A stretch of 64,000 nucleotides of DNA from Fomitopsis serialis (lineage: Eukaryota > Basidiomycota > Agaricomycetes > Polyporales > Fomitopsidaceae): contig NW_025955100.1 of the NCBI RefSeq assembly GCF_022376445.1, positions 1 to 64,000 on the forward strand, given 5' to 3'. Below the pieces are notes generated by a model. That model did not search any database. It worked only from the letters and a program-made list of their open reading frames with translations, and was not told the origin of the DNA. The position numbers were made by a program, and so were the translations under genes. Shown one piece after another: positions 1-11,847 of the stretch. The stretch's first letter is position 1. The number at the start of each line of letters is the position of its first letter.

Positions 1-2162
1 GCCCACCTGTACTCGATGTGAATGGTGAGCCGTCCTTGCCCGGGCTCGTTGCAGAAACACAGTCCTCTCGCTCGGCGCCGACGATGCGGGTCTCGTCATC
101 GATGTGTCGGTGGTCCGGTCAATGCCTGGTATCAGTGTGTGATCCATGGGTGAGTGCCATGGCATGGTTTCTGCACCCCGGAGTTGACTGACCGCTACTC
201 GGGACACTTCCGCAGTCAGCAAGCCGAGCTCATTGCTGCGACGCGCAGCAACCACCTCACAACGCACCAATGTTCGTGCATGCACTGTCCAACTGCATTC
301 GCACCTTCACATAGCTCATTCGCTACGACCCGACACTCGTGAGATGCCACGTCACACGGGTCCGAGACGAACGGCGACCACCCGTTGTCTCCAGCCGCGT
401 CAGCTTTCGTCTTCAATCGAAGGCTGCCCTCGCTCCATGCTGATCGCAATTTCCTCCCGCAGAAATATATTTGCTTGTACCTACGTAGATAGCCTCACGC
501 GGACGGGGCACCGCGTCCACCCGGCGCGAGCTGCACAGGACATCCTGCGCGCCGTCTCTGAGGCCGTCCGAGCGCAAGCTGCTGCCCCATCCATGTGCGG
601 TCCTCGAGAGCCCATACCCCCGCCGGTACCGTCCACGGCGAGGCCCGCCGACCGCACGGGAGCACGCGTTTTCCGACCGAGGCCGTCCATGTGAGCGCCT
701 GCGCCCGCGGACGATCTGTGCTGACCCGGTTCGTCGGCCGTGGCGCCGGCGTCGAGGCGACCAACACACCGTGCGCGTACCAGCCGGGACGGAACACACC
801 CACGGGGCCGCCACCGACGAGCGCGGTCGGCGCCTCGCGCCGTGTCCGATGCGGGTGCGCGTTGGCCGGTGCACGCGAGGGTGCTGCACCCGACCCTGAG
901 CAGTGTCTCGCGTGTGCACTGCGCCGTCCGGCGTGCTCCGCGCGCGTGTGGTGTCGCGACGACGCACCTGCGTGTCCTCTCTCCCCACGGCAACCAGCCG
1001 CCTGCGACCTTCGCTCCGTCACGCGTCGTGCTGGGCTGAGACGCGCGCCGTCTCTGCTCTCTGCCACGTCAGCAAGCGTCGTGCGCTGTGACGCGACGCG
1101 CACTCACCTCCGCCGCCTCATCCCGTCTCGCGCTTCCCAAAGCGCCTCGCGCCGGACGACCGCCGCGTCGTCTCTGCTCTCCGCTCGCGTCTCCCTGCCC
1201 GTCTCCGCTGACGACGACAGGCGGTCTGTATCTCCAGCCTCCCGACGGCTGGGGTGTGCCGGATTCCGTCGCCGCCCGCGTGTCTTCTGATCGGCCGCCC
1301 TTCCAGAATGACGTGTCGTCGCGGTCAGGCCTCCGTCAACGCGATCCGCTCGCACGTTGCTGACCTCGCTGGCGTGCACCGGGGACGCGGCGGTCTTGTC
1401 ATGCACGCGGAGACGTCTTGATCGCGGACGCGAAGATCGGCGGGAGAGAGGGGACGGTCTGCGCGGGCGAAGACGTGTGCAGCGAGCGGGTTGCTGGGGG
1501 ATGTGCGGGAGGGAGCGAGTAGGGACAGGGAGGGAGCGAGTAGGGACAGCGTGGGAGCGAGCCTGCGTGTAGACACAGCCAGTGAGACGGAGATGAGGTA
1601 CCTACGCGTACGCAGCGGTGGCGAGCGAGGGTCGATGCGAGTGGATGCCGGCTCGCGCACCGACTGGCCAGAGGGCCTGTGCTGTTGCATGGACGACGTG
1701 TCCGTCCGTCTGAGAAGCCCTCGCAAGCATCGCCACACGGCAGCTCACCGGGGGACTGCGGGCGAGCGGGGTACTGGGCAGACGCGTGAGGGATCGTGTC
1801 GGGGAACGCGGGCGCAGGGGATCGCAGAGTGGGGATGTGTCGGCTGTCGCCGTCGGTGCCTGCGCCGCCGCTGGTGCCCAGATCTGGGACGACAGGGCGG
1901 ATCGGTGTGCACGCGTGGGCAGGAAGCCGTCGCCGGCGGGCAGTCGTCGCGTCGTCATCGCCGTCACCGTGCAAGGCGACGCGCCACCGCGCCCGGAGCG
2001 CCCGTGCAGGGACGCCCACGGCACGCGTCGCAGTCGCGCAGAAGCCGCCGTTTCGCCAGCATTCCGCCGCGACAGCCTCGCGCGCGACCGCCATGGCCGC
2101 CGTCCAGCAAAGACCCCGCGCGTGTCCTTCCCACCCCGCCCCCTGCCAGCCCACCCCCGATC
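1..2162. other. GC-rich region without a supported gene
   Basis: Long open frames occur here on both strands and in several phases, which is what GC-rich sequence produces by chance. None shows a recognisable domain or a splice pattern that extends it. The last few hundred bases presumably hold the promoter of the desaturase gene that follows. A short 21-bp tandem repeat lies inside the region. Confidence 0.5.
1508..1562. repeat. 21-bp tandem repeat, about 2.5 copies
   Basis: A 21-bp unit containing GGGAGCGAG begins at 1511, 1532 and 1553. The first two copies are identical and the third is partial. It is a purine-rich minisatellite with no visible link to a gene. Confidence 0.8.
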
Positions 2163-5076
2163 ATGGCCCTCCTCCGCGCCACCGACTCGCCCGAGTACAC
2201 CGCCCGCACCCGCACGCCCTTCGCCCCGCCCCCGCCCTCGCTCTCCATCAAGGCCGTCCACGCAGCCGTGCCCAAGCATCTCTTTGCGCGATCGACGCCA
2301 AAGTGTCTGCTCTACGTCGGTCGCCACGTCCTCCTCACCTACTGCTTCTATCTGTTCGCAACGGGATCGATGTCCTCGTGGGGGTGTTGCTCGATCGGTC
2401 TGGCATGACGAGGGGAGGGCGCGTCGAGGATGCGCTGCGATGGCTTATGTGGTGGCGTACTGGTTCTGGCAGAGCATCGCGTTCATGGGGATCTGGACCC
2501 TCGGTGAGTTTCCCGCCCTTCCCATCAGTGTGCACCAAAGATACGAGGGATTGCGAGACCTGCATGATTTCCGAAAGTATGTTGCGCGTGCTGTCTTGTC
2601 CTGTCCGTACGCGCCGAATCCTCGAGCGTACATGAAGGCGCCGCTGTTCAATCGCGCTCGGATCAGCGCGCATACATTCAGAACCATGCGCTGTGCAGAC
2701 ACGCCGGTGGACCTGCGGAGATGTCCATCGTGGCACAGCGTCTCCAAAGTCCACCCGCTACGCGTTGACGCGTTTTATGTGGGCTAGACCAACGGACGAG
2801 CCGTGTTCATCTGCGCCGCTCTCGATGGCGCGTATGGATGTCCGGATTCGAGGAACCTTTCTGTGATCAGTGCCCCGCCCTCCAGAGTCGCATGCCCCGA
2901 CGCGCTGCGCGATCCTACCCTGCGTACTATGGCGGCAGTGTGCCGTCATGCATACCGCCGGTGAATCCCATTCCCGTGGGGTGCCGCAGCTTCGAGACCA
3001 TCCACCGCGGCTCCTTTGCCTCTGTGCCGGGCACAACGAGTCGCCCATCGGTCCCCTGCACCTACCACCTCAGCGCGTCCTCAGCGCGTCCTCCACGCGC
3101 AGCGCGGGTACCTACACATCTTCTAGCTTCGCGTATAGCGTCAGGGCTGTTCACTCGTCCCTTACACCTCGCATATAGGCCACGAGGTGCGTGACTCTAG
3201 TTCCCCTCCACCCTCGGGCTGACCGTCGCCCCGCTGGATCCCAGTGCGGCCACGACGCGCTCTCGCCGAGGCCGTGGGTGAACGCCGTCCTCGGGATGGG
3301 CCTCCACACGTCCGTCCTCACGCCGTACTGGGCTTGGCGCGCGACGCACCGGTCGCACCATGTGAGTCCGCCTCCTCCATCTCTCGGTCCAGCAGCTCGA
3401 GCTGTTGCGCGCCGCGGCGTGTGTCGGGGAGCGGGGACGTCTGGCTTGCCTGCGCGCACTTGGGCAGTACTCCGCGCGTTCTCTGCGATGGCTCGAGCTG
3501 TATGATCGTGGTTGTTGACGCAGTGAGGCCAGCGCTGATCAGAGGTTCGTCTGATAGAAAGGCACCAACAACCTACACCGCGACGAGACGTACCACCCGC
3601 AGACGCGCGAGGAGTTCAATCTTCCTCCGGAAGGTGCGCCATGCTCTCATCGTCGAAGGTTGGTTGTGTGCTGAGGGGTGGAGGGCAGAGAAGGCACGCG
3701 CGATCGACTACCACGAGATGGTCGAGGAGACGCCGTTATACACGCTTCGGAAGATGGTGCTCCGGCAGTTCCTGTACGTCTCTCCCTCTCGGTGCCCGAC
3801 TTCGCCCAAGTTGACTGTCGTGCTGGAGGGGATTCCAGCTTTACTTGATGTACGTGGTCTGATCCGGGACCCGCAGTCGTCTCACTGATGACTGAGACGC
3901 ACATTTCTGCAGACATAACCGAAAGGGAAATCCGAAGTACCCGCCCGGGACGAGTGTGCGTTGCACGCCGCTTGCTACAGCGCACTGCGGACATTGATGG
4001 CCTGCGTGTGGCGTGTAGCACTACAAACCGAGTGCGAAGCTCTTCCGGCCAGAGGAACGTAAGTCATGCGCCCGCTGCCCTCGCTCGGCTGTTGGTCCTC
4101 CACTCCGCAAATGAATTGTGAGAGCTGAACGACATCCCATAATCAGGACACCTTGTCGTCGTCTCGGATGTCCTGATCGCGGGGATGCTCGCGCTCCTCG
4201 GTGTCTGGGGGTGGAACTCGGGGTGGGGCACGGTGTGGAGGATGTACCTCGTGCCGTGGCTGGTACGTCCCTCCGCTTCATTCGTCTGCCCGGCGTCTCA
4301 TCTACATCGTCAACAGTGGGCCCATAACTGGTGAATCTATCCCGTTCAACGAGACAGGGAGATGCTGACGGCGTTGTCTGCGGGTGACTTAGGATCGTAC
4401 CGTGACGTACCTGCAGCACTCGGACCCTACTGTGCCGTATTACAGAGTACGTTGCCGTAGTGCCGATGTGGGCGTATGCTAACTCATGCGTAAAGGGCCA
4501 GTGGACGTTCCTCCGGGGCGCACTCGCGACGGTCGACCGGCCGATCTTTGGCTGGGTCGGGCGGTTCTTCTGGCACGGCGTAAGTCTCCGCTCTTCAATC
4601 AACGCGCGTGGCTGACTGGCGAGCTCTCGGCTCAGATCGCGCACGACCACGTCGCCCACCACTTCTTCGTCGGGGTGCCGTTCTGTGAGCGCCCTTCCGT
4701 TCAGCTTGACCCTCTGCTGACTCTCCCGGCAGATAACCTCTCTGACGTGACGGAGGCGATCAAGCCCGTGCTCGGGGACTACTACTACTACGACTCGACG
4801 GTGAGTCGCCTCGTCCGAGCCCGTTCGCTCGTCGTCTGATGCGGATGTCGCCAGCCGACGCTCTACGCGCTCTGGCGGAGCTTCACGCAGTGCAAGTTCG
4901 TCGAGAGCACGGGCGACGTCGTGTTCTTCAAGAACATGCGCGGCGAGGCCGTGCGGGGGTGCTCCGTCGCGGATGTGTGTCCCGCGAAGGAAGCGGGTGT
5001 TGTTGATGGTGCGAAGGAAGCGGCCGAGGCTGGATTTGAAGGGGTGCAGGACGAGGAGGATGTGATGGGTGAATGA
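2163..5076 (+). pseudogene. delta-12 fatty acid desaturase, frameshifted (15 exons)
   Basis: Membrane-bound acyl-lipid/acyl-CoA desaturase (FAD2-like, oleate to linoleate, endoplasmic reticulum). All three histidine boxes can be read: HECGH, HRSHH (exon 3245-3361) and HVAHH (exon 4636-4684). My exons: 2163-2503, 3179-3186 (8 nt), 3245-3361, 3558-3633, 3689-3773, 3829-3849, 3913-3955, 4019-4058, 4147-4262, 4317-4330 (14 nt), 4393-4446, 4496-4579, 4636-4684, 4733-4800, 4855-5076. Phases agree across the joins checked. Three single-base frame breaks are needed: near 2361-2366 and 2441-2460 in exon 1 and near 4393-4403 in exon 11. Intron 1 is about 675 nt, unusually long here. The family assignment is firm; whether the gene is dead or the assembly has lost bases is open. 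A second partial copy lies 3 kb downstream. The gene converges on the MYND gene. Confidence 0.85.
3179..3186 (+). other. 8-nt micro-exon of the desaturase
   Basis: The eight bases GCCACGAG are flanked by an upstream TATAG acceptor and a downstream GTGCGT donor. Joined to the exon ending at 2503 and the one starting at 3245, they restore the codons for WTLGHECGHD, the first histidine box. Without this exon the catalytic box is lost. Confidence 0.8.
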
Positions 5077-5543
5077 CAGAGGTGATTCCAGGAAGTTGTT
5101 CTGTATGTTGCTGATCTATGCTTGAAATGCGAGTTTTGTCGGGCTGTACTACCATTTGTTACATACGTCGGATTCTCTAAGTGAAACTCCGTGGCAACGA
5201 CAACTCGCGAAGATCGGACCCATCTGTACTTAGGAATTCGCCCCCGCACGGCCGTTGCGCACATTGGACAGGCACCATGCACAGTACAGCGGGGACCTAC
5301 TCAGGTTTTCACTTCTCGACTCCATGAAACGACCCTGCCCGACGATACAAGCATCCTCAGGCTCGCTTGAAGCTCTCCCAGGATCGGCGAGCGCATCTGC
5401 GAGTAGAATGTATTCCAAAAAATCAACACCAATGAACGTACGAGTTCTGCTATGTACTTCGTAGATACACGCAGCCTGAGCATCAGAGACAGCATCAATC
5501 ACAAGAGTCATTTCGTGGCCAGTCGCCAGTGAGCCGAGAAAGA
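5077..5543. other. convergent intergenic region
   Basis: Spacer between the 3' ends of the desaturase and MYND genes. The first roughly 95 bases are shared with the region after the downstream desaturase fragment, so they were part of the duplicated segment. No further gene is seen. Confidence 0.5.
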
Positions 5544-7121
5544 TCACTCCCCAGTGGCAGCTTCTGGGACGGGCTTCCAGAACGCCCGATACGCCTCTGG
5601 TACAAAAAGCTTGCTGTTGTCACCCCTTCGCGTGGTGAGCATCTCGTACATATGCATCCCGCAGTCCTCCGCCAGTGCCACGAGACCCTCGTCCGCCTTG
5701 CACGCCTCGACGAATGGCTGGCGATCGCGGCGGGGATCTAGCTCCTGATCCCGTGGGAGGCGTGCCCGCTCTCTCAGCACGCGCAGCTTCGTGCAGACCG
5801 CCTTGTGTGGGAGCGTCGCGTGCTTCCAGGCGCGCTTCTGGCACGGGCGGGAGCAGTATCGCAGGACGCCGCAGCCTGCACAGCGGGCGAACGTCCTGCC
5901 AGCGGTGACAAACGTCTCGTAGCACTCTGGTGCACAGCAGTGCCGCACCGTCGACGCCCAGGCGAAGGCCTCGAAGGCGCGCTGCAGGGGATCATCCAAG
6001 CAGGCAAGCGTCGCCGCGTACTGGAGGAGGATCGATTCGTGGTAGACTGTTGCGTCGTCTGGGCGCTTGTGAAAATAGAACGCTGTCCCGAGGCGGGCAA
6101 ACAAGTCGGAAACTTTGTTGATGAAGAGGTCGGAGAATATGATTGTATTAGTACCCTCGCGGAAGAGCGGTAGGTATCTGAGGATCAAATCGCAGACGAT
6201 GAGAAGGCCACCGTGACAATGCACGTCCGAGCCTTCGTGCCGTACGGCAATGCGGACAAAGAGTGATATATCTGATGGATCGGCTTGCTCGGCGTGCGTG
6301 ATGTTTCGACAGAGCTCCGATATATGTAAGAGAGTGTACATCCAGTTCACCTGGACGTCAAGCTCGACAGGCTGGCCGAGTGTTTCATCGCGCTCTGCGC
6401 AGAGACGGATCGCGAGGTTGGTAATGAGCCATGGCCATTCAGGCTGGAACTGAAGGAGATGCGGGGTAATAGTTCGACCACAGATGGCAAGGAGTTTGTT
6501 GACGAGCAGAAGGGTCTCCTCGTACCTATCTTGACGGCACAAGCGGAAGGACGTGGCGTATCCTTTCATCGATTGCTCGAGGCCAAAGGGGAGAAGTTGG
6601 CTAGTGTCCGTGGGCCAAAGAGGTCTTCCAGCACGTTTTTTGCGATGCGTTGTGAGGCCATGCATTGCGACAGTACCGCCAACGGTCCGTGATACAAAAG
6701 CATCGTTTAGTACACCGCTGAGGTGACGAATGAGCGCTTCAGTCAAGTCTCGGAGGGTGAACTGACGAGCGGCCTCGAATGTGTGCAGCCATCCCAGCGA
6801 CTCCATCGTATTCTCGTCCTCAGCGCGTGGGCAGGAGCACATACTGAGGAACGCATCGAGATCTTCGGTTTCCTGATCCGAGCGCGGCATACTCAGAAAA
6901 GCGACGCATGCATTCAGGTAATCGGGGAACATCCTGCGGATGTTTTCGTAGGTTTTGTTCCGAGACATGTAGTAGCGCCGGTACAACGCGTACGGCGCAT
7001 CTTTGCTCTCCCCGTCCAATAGGTGGAGGCAGCCGCAGAGAACCCTGGCGCAGTGTGTCGGACGCGCCGGGTCCTTCATGTAAGAGGTGAAGAGCGGGCC
7101 GATGTCAGCTATATCCAACAT
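5544..7121 (-). CDS. MYND-type zinc finger protein, 525 aa
   Basis: A single uninterrupted frame of 525 codons. The N-terminal 380 residues are helical, Leu/Ala-rich and of unknown function. Near the C-terminus a MYND finger is visible: CAPEC, then CAGC, then YCSRPCQKRAW and a final H...C, giving the usual Cys/His ligands. MYND fingers bind proline-rich partner proteins, and families of such genes are abundant in agaricomycetes, usually without SET domains. No SET domain, membrane segment or signal peptide is visible. The start MLDIADIG is the first Met of the frame; an upstream exon in 7122-7640 cannot be excluded. The specific partner and role are unknown. The gene is intact, unlike both desaturase copies around it. 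Confidence 0.85.
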   Translation of the reverse strand: MLDIADIGPLFTSYMKDPARPTHCARVLCGCLHLLDGESKDAPYALYRRYYMSRNKTYENIRRMFPDYLNACVAFLSMPRSDQETEDLDAFLSMCSCPRAEDENTMESLGWLHTFEAARQFTLRDLTEALIRHLSGVLNDAFVSRTVGGTVAMHGLTTHRKKRAGRPLWPTDTSQLLPFGLEQSMKGYATSFRLCRQDRYEETLLLVNKLLAICGRTITPHLLQFQPEWPWLITNLAIRLCAERDETLGQPVELDVQVNWMYTLLHISELCRNITHAEQADPSDISLFVRIAVRHEGSDVHCHGGLLIVCDLILRYLPLFREGTNTIIFSDLFINKVSDLFARLGTAFYFHKRPDDATVYHESILLQYAATLACLDDPLQRAFEAFAWASTVRHCCAPECYETFVTAGRTFARCAGCGVLRYCSRPCQKRAWKHATLPHKAVCTKLRVLRERARLPRDQELDPRRDRQPFVEACKADEGLVALAEDCGMHMYEMLTTRRGDNSKLFVPEAYRAFWKPVPEAATGE

Positions 7122-7962
7122 CCCACTCGGAGTCCCAGCAGACTAGGAGGCTACTATCGAACAATTTCGTCAGCCATATATTGTGAAGTCTATCAGACAC
7201 GAGTTACTTACACCCTGGGAGGAGAGAGAGGTAGGTCTTCGGAAGGGTCGCGGCAGCGGATCCAATGCAATTTACGCGCGCAACGCGCGTCTGAAGCGTG
7301 AAGAATGGAACGTGGTCACGCCACGCAACTTGAAGCGCTCCACTAGCAGGAAAGGTAAGAAGTAGTCTGACTTGGAAAGTCCCTCATCACGTCTCTGAGG
7401 GGAAGGACCCAGAGAGAGACCTAATAAGGGACCCGGAACGACTCGAAGAGATTCAGGCTAAGTATGGAGAATGCAGAAACATACCTCGAGGTGCCCATGT
7501 TCATCATGGATACGATAGGGCGGCCCAGTGCAGCCGGGGGGATCCTGCTATTCTGCGATGTGGAAGCGGCGACCCGAGACCACAGTGATGCGTGCATGGA
7601 TAGTTGTCGACTAGTATGTAGGTTCAAGTCGAGTTTCAAGTAGTAAATTGAGCTGTGCGAACTGCGTCGCTGCGAAGCCTCTGCTGCTCTACGCGATCAC
7701 GTGGCGACGCGCTACGCGTCGGCGTCCGCCCGGCGTCAACTTTCAACTTGAACAGCCTGATGTTGCCTCCATTCTGTCTACACGCTGGCTTGACTATATT
7801 CAGCTGTGAACCGCTAAATCTCTTCTCAGACCAATGCGCGACAAAGACGCCCTGCATTCCGTGCGGTGTGCCGCGATCTCGCTCGAAGTCGCTCGTAATG
7901 TCCGCCTTTTCATGATTCTCTCGGTAACGTCCTCAACGTCTTCGATATCCTGTGCGGCGATC
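7122..7962. other. intergenic, no gene recognised
   Basis: The region upstream of the MYND gene contains only short open frames. It would contain that gene's promoter. At its right end the sequence passes into the desaturase-like fragment. Confidence 0.4.
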
Positions 7963-8735
7963 CAACACTCGGACCCTACTGTGCCATATTACAGAGCACG
8001 TTGCCGTAGTGCCGACGTGGGCATATGCTGACTTTGATGCATGTAGGGCCAATGGACGTTCCTCTGGAGCGCACTCGCGACGGTCGACCGACCGATCTTT
8101 GGCTGGGTCGGGCGGTTCTTCTGGCACGGTGTAAGTCTACGCTCTCGTCTGTCAACCTGTGTGGCTAATTGGCGGGCTCCCGCTCAGATCGCGCACGATC
8201 ACGTCGCCCACCACTCTTCGTCGGTGTACCATTCTGTAAGTGCCCTTCCGGTCACCTCGAACCTCTGCTGACCCTCCCGGCAGATAACCTCTCTGACGTG
8301 ACGGAAACAATCAAGCCCTGCTCGGAGACTAATCCTATTACGACTCGACAGTGAGTCGCCTCGTCCGAGTCGTGCACCCGTTCGTCCGTCGTCTGATGCG
8401 GACGCTGGCAGCCGACGCTCTACGCGCTTTGGCGGAGCTTCATGCAGTGCAAGTTCGTCGAGAGCACGGGCGACACCGTGTTCTTCAAGAACATGCACGG
8501 CAAGGTCGTGCGGGAGTGCTCCGTCGCGGACGCCCGTCCCGCGAAGGAAGCGGGTGTTGCTGGTCATGCTAAGTCTGCAGCCGAGGCTGGATTTGAAGGG
8601 GAACAAGATGAGAAGGAGGACGTGATGGCTGATTGAGAGAGGTGATTTCATGCTGGTCTGTGTGCTGCTGATCTATGGTTGACATAGGTGCTTTGTTGGG
8701 TTGTAACCACCATTCGTTACATGCATTGACGCTCT
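7963..8735 (+). pseudogene. 3' fragment of the delta-12 desaturase (partial duplicate)
   Basis: From about 7963 the sequence closely matches 4414-5170 of the desaturase gene: the LQHSDPTVPYY region, the exon reading GQWTF...FGWVGRFFWHG, the HDHVAHH exon, the NLSDVTE exon, the last exon and roughly 95 bases after the stop. Intron positions are retained, so this is a genomic duplication and not a retrocopy. There is no 5' half (histidine boxes 1 and 2 are absent). The copy carries frame-breaking differences, for example just after the third histidine box and in the segment matching GDYYYYDS. It is a non-functional remnant. A second candidate explanation, a tail of a separate full gene, is unlikely because nothing desaturase-like precedes it. 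Confidence 0.9.
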
Positions 8736-9537
8736 GTCTCTGCATTGCAGGTTCATCGGGACCAGTCATGGCACGTTTAGGCTTGCACCAGGTTTGTGAC
8801 TTGGTGATGACGTTGATGTGCCGCCTTCAGAGAATTGAGCTCGTCTGAGCTGCCTACTGTCACCGGAGACATGGGGTGCTATGGAGGAGGCGCGATTTGG
8901 GATAACGTATGAGACCTAACTCGGGCCTGGCCATATCCTAGCGCATAAAACCAAGATGTGCACAGATCTGAGCAAAATGACTTTTGAATAGGCTGCCTCG
9001 AAGCGCTTGTCTTCCTTTGCGTGATCGGGTTAACGGCGTCCGTAACTTCCCCGATAACCTGTACAGCGATACACTACTCAGTGTCATCAACTTGAAGCGC
9101 TTCTCAGTAGCCTCGTCCTAAGCTGCTGGCTGCTGGCGAAAGGCTCCATCTCCTGTCAATTTGGCCATGTTGACGAGCACTACGGCGCTCGAGCGTGGCG
9201 ACGAAATGGAATCCCTCCTCCTCCTCCTCCCCCCCCCCCCCCCCCCTACTCCTCCCTACTGTCAACTTTTGGCAAGTGTCTATCTTCCGCGTTCCCGGGC
9301 TGTGACGAAATCATGTTTTAGTCAATGCACGTGACTTTGCATGTTCATTGTCCAAACAGGTCCAACTAGTAAGTTGAGGAGCCTGAGGAACTTCCGAGCT
9401 CGAATGCCCTCCCCTTCCTCCGCGGGCGACTCGACACAGCTCGGGGCTCTTGCGGTACATTTACGTGCTCCGACGCCACTCGTCAGTGTTGCGAACTTGC
9501 GACGTTGACTAGTGCTAATTAACCGACAGTGCCACTC
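8736..9537. other. intergenic region
   Basis: Spacer between the desaturase fragment and the decayed F-box gene. It holds a CTC-repeat/poly-C tract and no supported gene. Confidence 0.5.
9213..9246. repeat. CTC microsatellite running into a poly-C tract
   Basis: About five CTC units pass directly into an uninterrupted run of about 18 C. Such tracts are prone to length variation and to sequencing error. Confidence 0.9.
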
Positions 9538-11573
9538 ATGCCGCCACTCTCTGGTTTCGAGTCCATGCCCGCTGAACTGCTCCTCAAGCTGACGCGCTAT
9601 TTGCCTCTGCAATCTCTGCGAACCTTCGAGTGACATCGCGCTACCTGAACGACGTCATCTCAAGCAACGAATGGACGGTTTACCGCAATGCGGCTCTATA
9701 CCACGCCTATGCCTCGTCCGAGAGCGTATCTCTTGCTGACGCGAAGGTTTCAACAAACGGTATCCGATTCAGGATGATGCCTGCGACGAATGGAAAGAAT
9801 ACTGTGAGTGGCTGTGCAAACTCATCCTTACTTGAGTGGACGGTACAATCCCGTGCTGATCGACTGTTAGGTCGACGATGTTTTGTCCTGGACAAGAACT
9901 GGATCGGCGTCACTCGTGTGGAGCCTGATACGAGAGCGTACTGCGAAAGTAGCCGGGACGTTCATCGGTTCAAGATCGACGAAGAGCTCGGGCTGCTGTT
10001 CACATCAACCGAACCGACGCCAAAGCAGCCATATCCGTTACAGACCTCAGAACAGGCTGGCTTCTGTGGCGGACACCCTCGGTAAGTGCACGAGGCAGTG
10101 GTCATATAAAGTTTCGCTCACCGTCGATAAGCATTACGCTCGCCGTTACACACACGTCGAATATGGGCATGGCTACCTCGTATTTGATCGAGCAGCCGGC
10201 CAGAAGGAGGTATGGCGCCTGGCGGATCATGTAGACGATTCCGTGTGCGTCTCTGCACCTGACGCAAGTCAGATCAACGCATCACGCATTGCCGAACGTG
10301 CATACGGCCGTAGCGGACGAGGTTGTCTTCGCCCATGGACCGTCCTGACGACACCCGACGTCACTCGGTTTTATCGCGTGGTCTATCCAACTCTCTTGGC
10401 TGCCTCACAGAATACCGCCTACTTATGGGACTTGCCTTCCGCCACGCTGGTTCAGACGATTCATGGTCTCCAGGCGAGCCACGCTGGCATGGAGCCACTC
10501 GGTGAGATATGCTACGTGGATGTAAATACACGGCATGTCGTGCTCTGCGGTGAGAACGGGGTCCGCGTGGTCGGCCGTGAAGACAACACGGTCGTGCTCC
10601 ACCTTTCTGGCCAAAGGGGCTTCGCGCGAACAGTGCTGAAGCCGGAGCCGACTCTGGGATCCGACCGAATCCCTTTGACGATGTCCCTCCAGACTGAGGT
10701 CACGCGCTCAGCAGGCGGACACCGCTGGGGACAGTTTCGAGCAGGTGTGTTTGACCACGCACTACAGCAATGGTTGCGTGTTACTGAGCCGCTGGCGCGC
10801 CTTCCATTGATCAGCGCACTTGTCCGGGAGCGGCCGCGACCTTGCGTGCATGCTAGCGGACGGGCGCCTTGTGCTGATCCGCGACTTCGAGTCTATTGCC
10901 GACGGGAACCTTTCCGTCCCAGAAGCTGTACTCGAAGTCGATCTTACGCACGTGAATAGTGCGGATTCAGACGAGGCAACCTACGTAACCGCAGTAGGGC
11001 CGGATACTACCTTGCCTTCGAGCAGGGCCGCGTGGCTGTCGCAACGGCACGTAGCATTCCATCCTTCGCGTCGCCCTGCAGGCCTGATACCTTGCGCAGT
11101 CACACGGGTTATACGTGCTAACGCTTGATGCGCGCGAGCGTGGCTTGGCCGAATCCTCAGGCCAGCCACGTCCGACTCTAAGAACATATCGACAACCTTG
11201 CGGCGCTAAGTCTGCAACACGTCGAAAACGGCGTGCCCTCAACCTCCGGACCCCATTGCTCAATGCCGCAGACATAGCCGTGTCATGGCTCCCGCGCCTG
11301 AGCGACCCCACAGTACTCAGGGAGCTCGGCTGCGTGCAACTTCCTCGACATGTCTCTACGTCACCTGGAGGGCCAACAGGGTGTATGTCTCGCCAGATAG
11401 AAAGTCAGCGTATCCGCGAACGTCTACCGGGACGACCCAGACTATTACGAGCCTGACGTCAAGAATTATTGGACTGGCGGGCCGATGTTCCCTCCGAGGT
11501 CGCCTCCGAGAGGTAAGTGTAGTACATCTCTGTCGTTCCTCGCTTCGGACTATGTATTGATGACGACGCTTCC
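9538..11573 (+). pseudogene. F-box domain protein gene, multiply frameshifted
   Basis: The frame opening at 9538 reads MPPLSGFESMPAELLLKLTR then LPLQSLRTF, a classic N-terminal F-box (binds Skp1 in SCF ubiquitin ligases). A one-base loss near 9627 then shifts the frame, and the sequence continues as RVTSRYLNDVI. Further recognisable segments lie in different frames: DVHRFKIDEELGLLFTST near 9958, a beta-propeller-like region at 10100-10950 (for example EYGHGYLVFDR and QKEVWRLADHVDD), the segment GRDLACMLADGRLVLIRD after 10820, and the ending YYEPDVKNYWTGGPM near 11440. The family is a polypore F-box protein with a C-terminal propeller-like part. At least four frame changes are needed, so I call it a pseudogene. 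Substrate unknown. It lies directly upstream of a LINE insertion. Confidence 0.7.
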
Positions 11574-11832
11574 TTAGATATCGGATTTGTTGTGTGTTGC
11601 GTTGATTTCAGTGCTCCCGAATCCCCTGAGAATAGTTCATGAACATATGAACGACTCAACATTGTATTCTCAATCAGCCATTGTCCTGTATCTACACGGT
11701 TATGTTGAGCAGTGAGCACAAAGCTCAGATGAATCGGTGACGGTACGAGGGTGAGGCAGGCGGGCCAAACTGGACGCAAAGTGAAGTATTGGAGGCCCTC
11801 GAGATGTCAGCGACTCGAATGTGCTAAGGTGC

Positions 11833-11847
11833 AATGTTACGTCCATT
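11833..11847. repeat. left target-site duplication of the LINE
   Basis: AATGTTACGTCCATT occurs here and again at 13112-13126, immediately after the poly(A) tail of the element. Confidence 0.9.

Noticed and set aside
1..2160. Many long overlapping open frames on both strands, up to 330 codons
   Set aside because: All are Arg/Ala/Pro/Ser-rich, overlap each other in several phases and show no motif. GC-rich DNA with few stop codons explains them.
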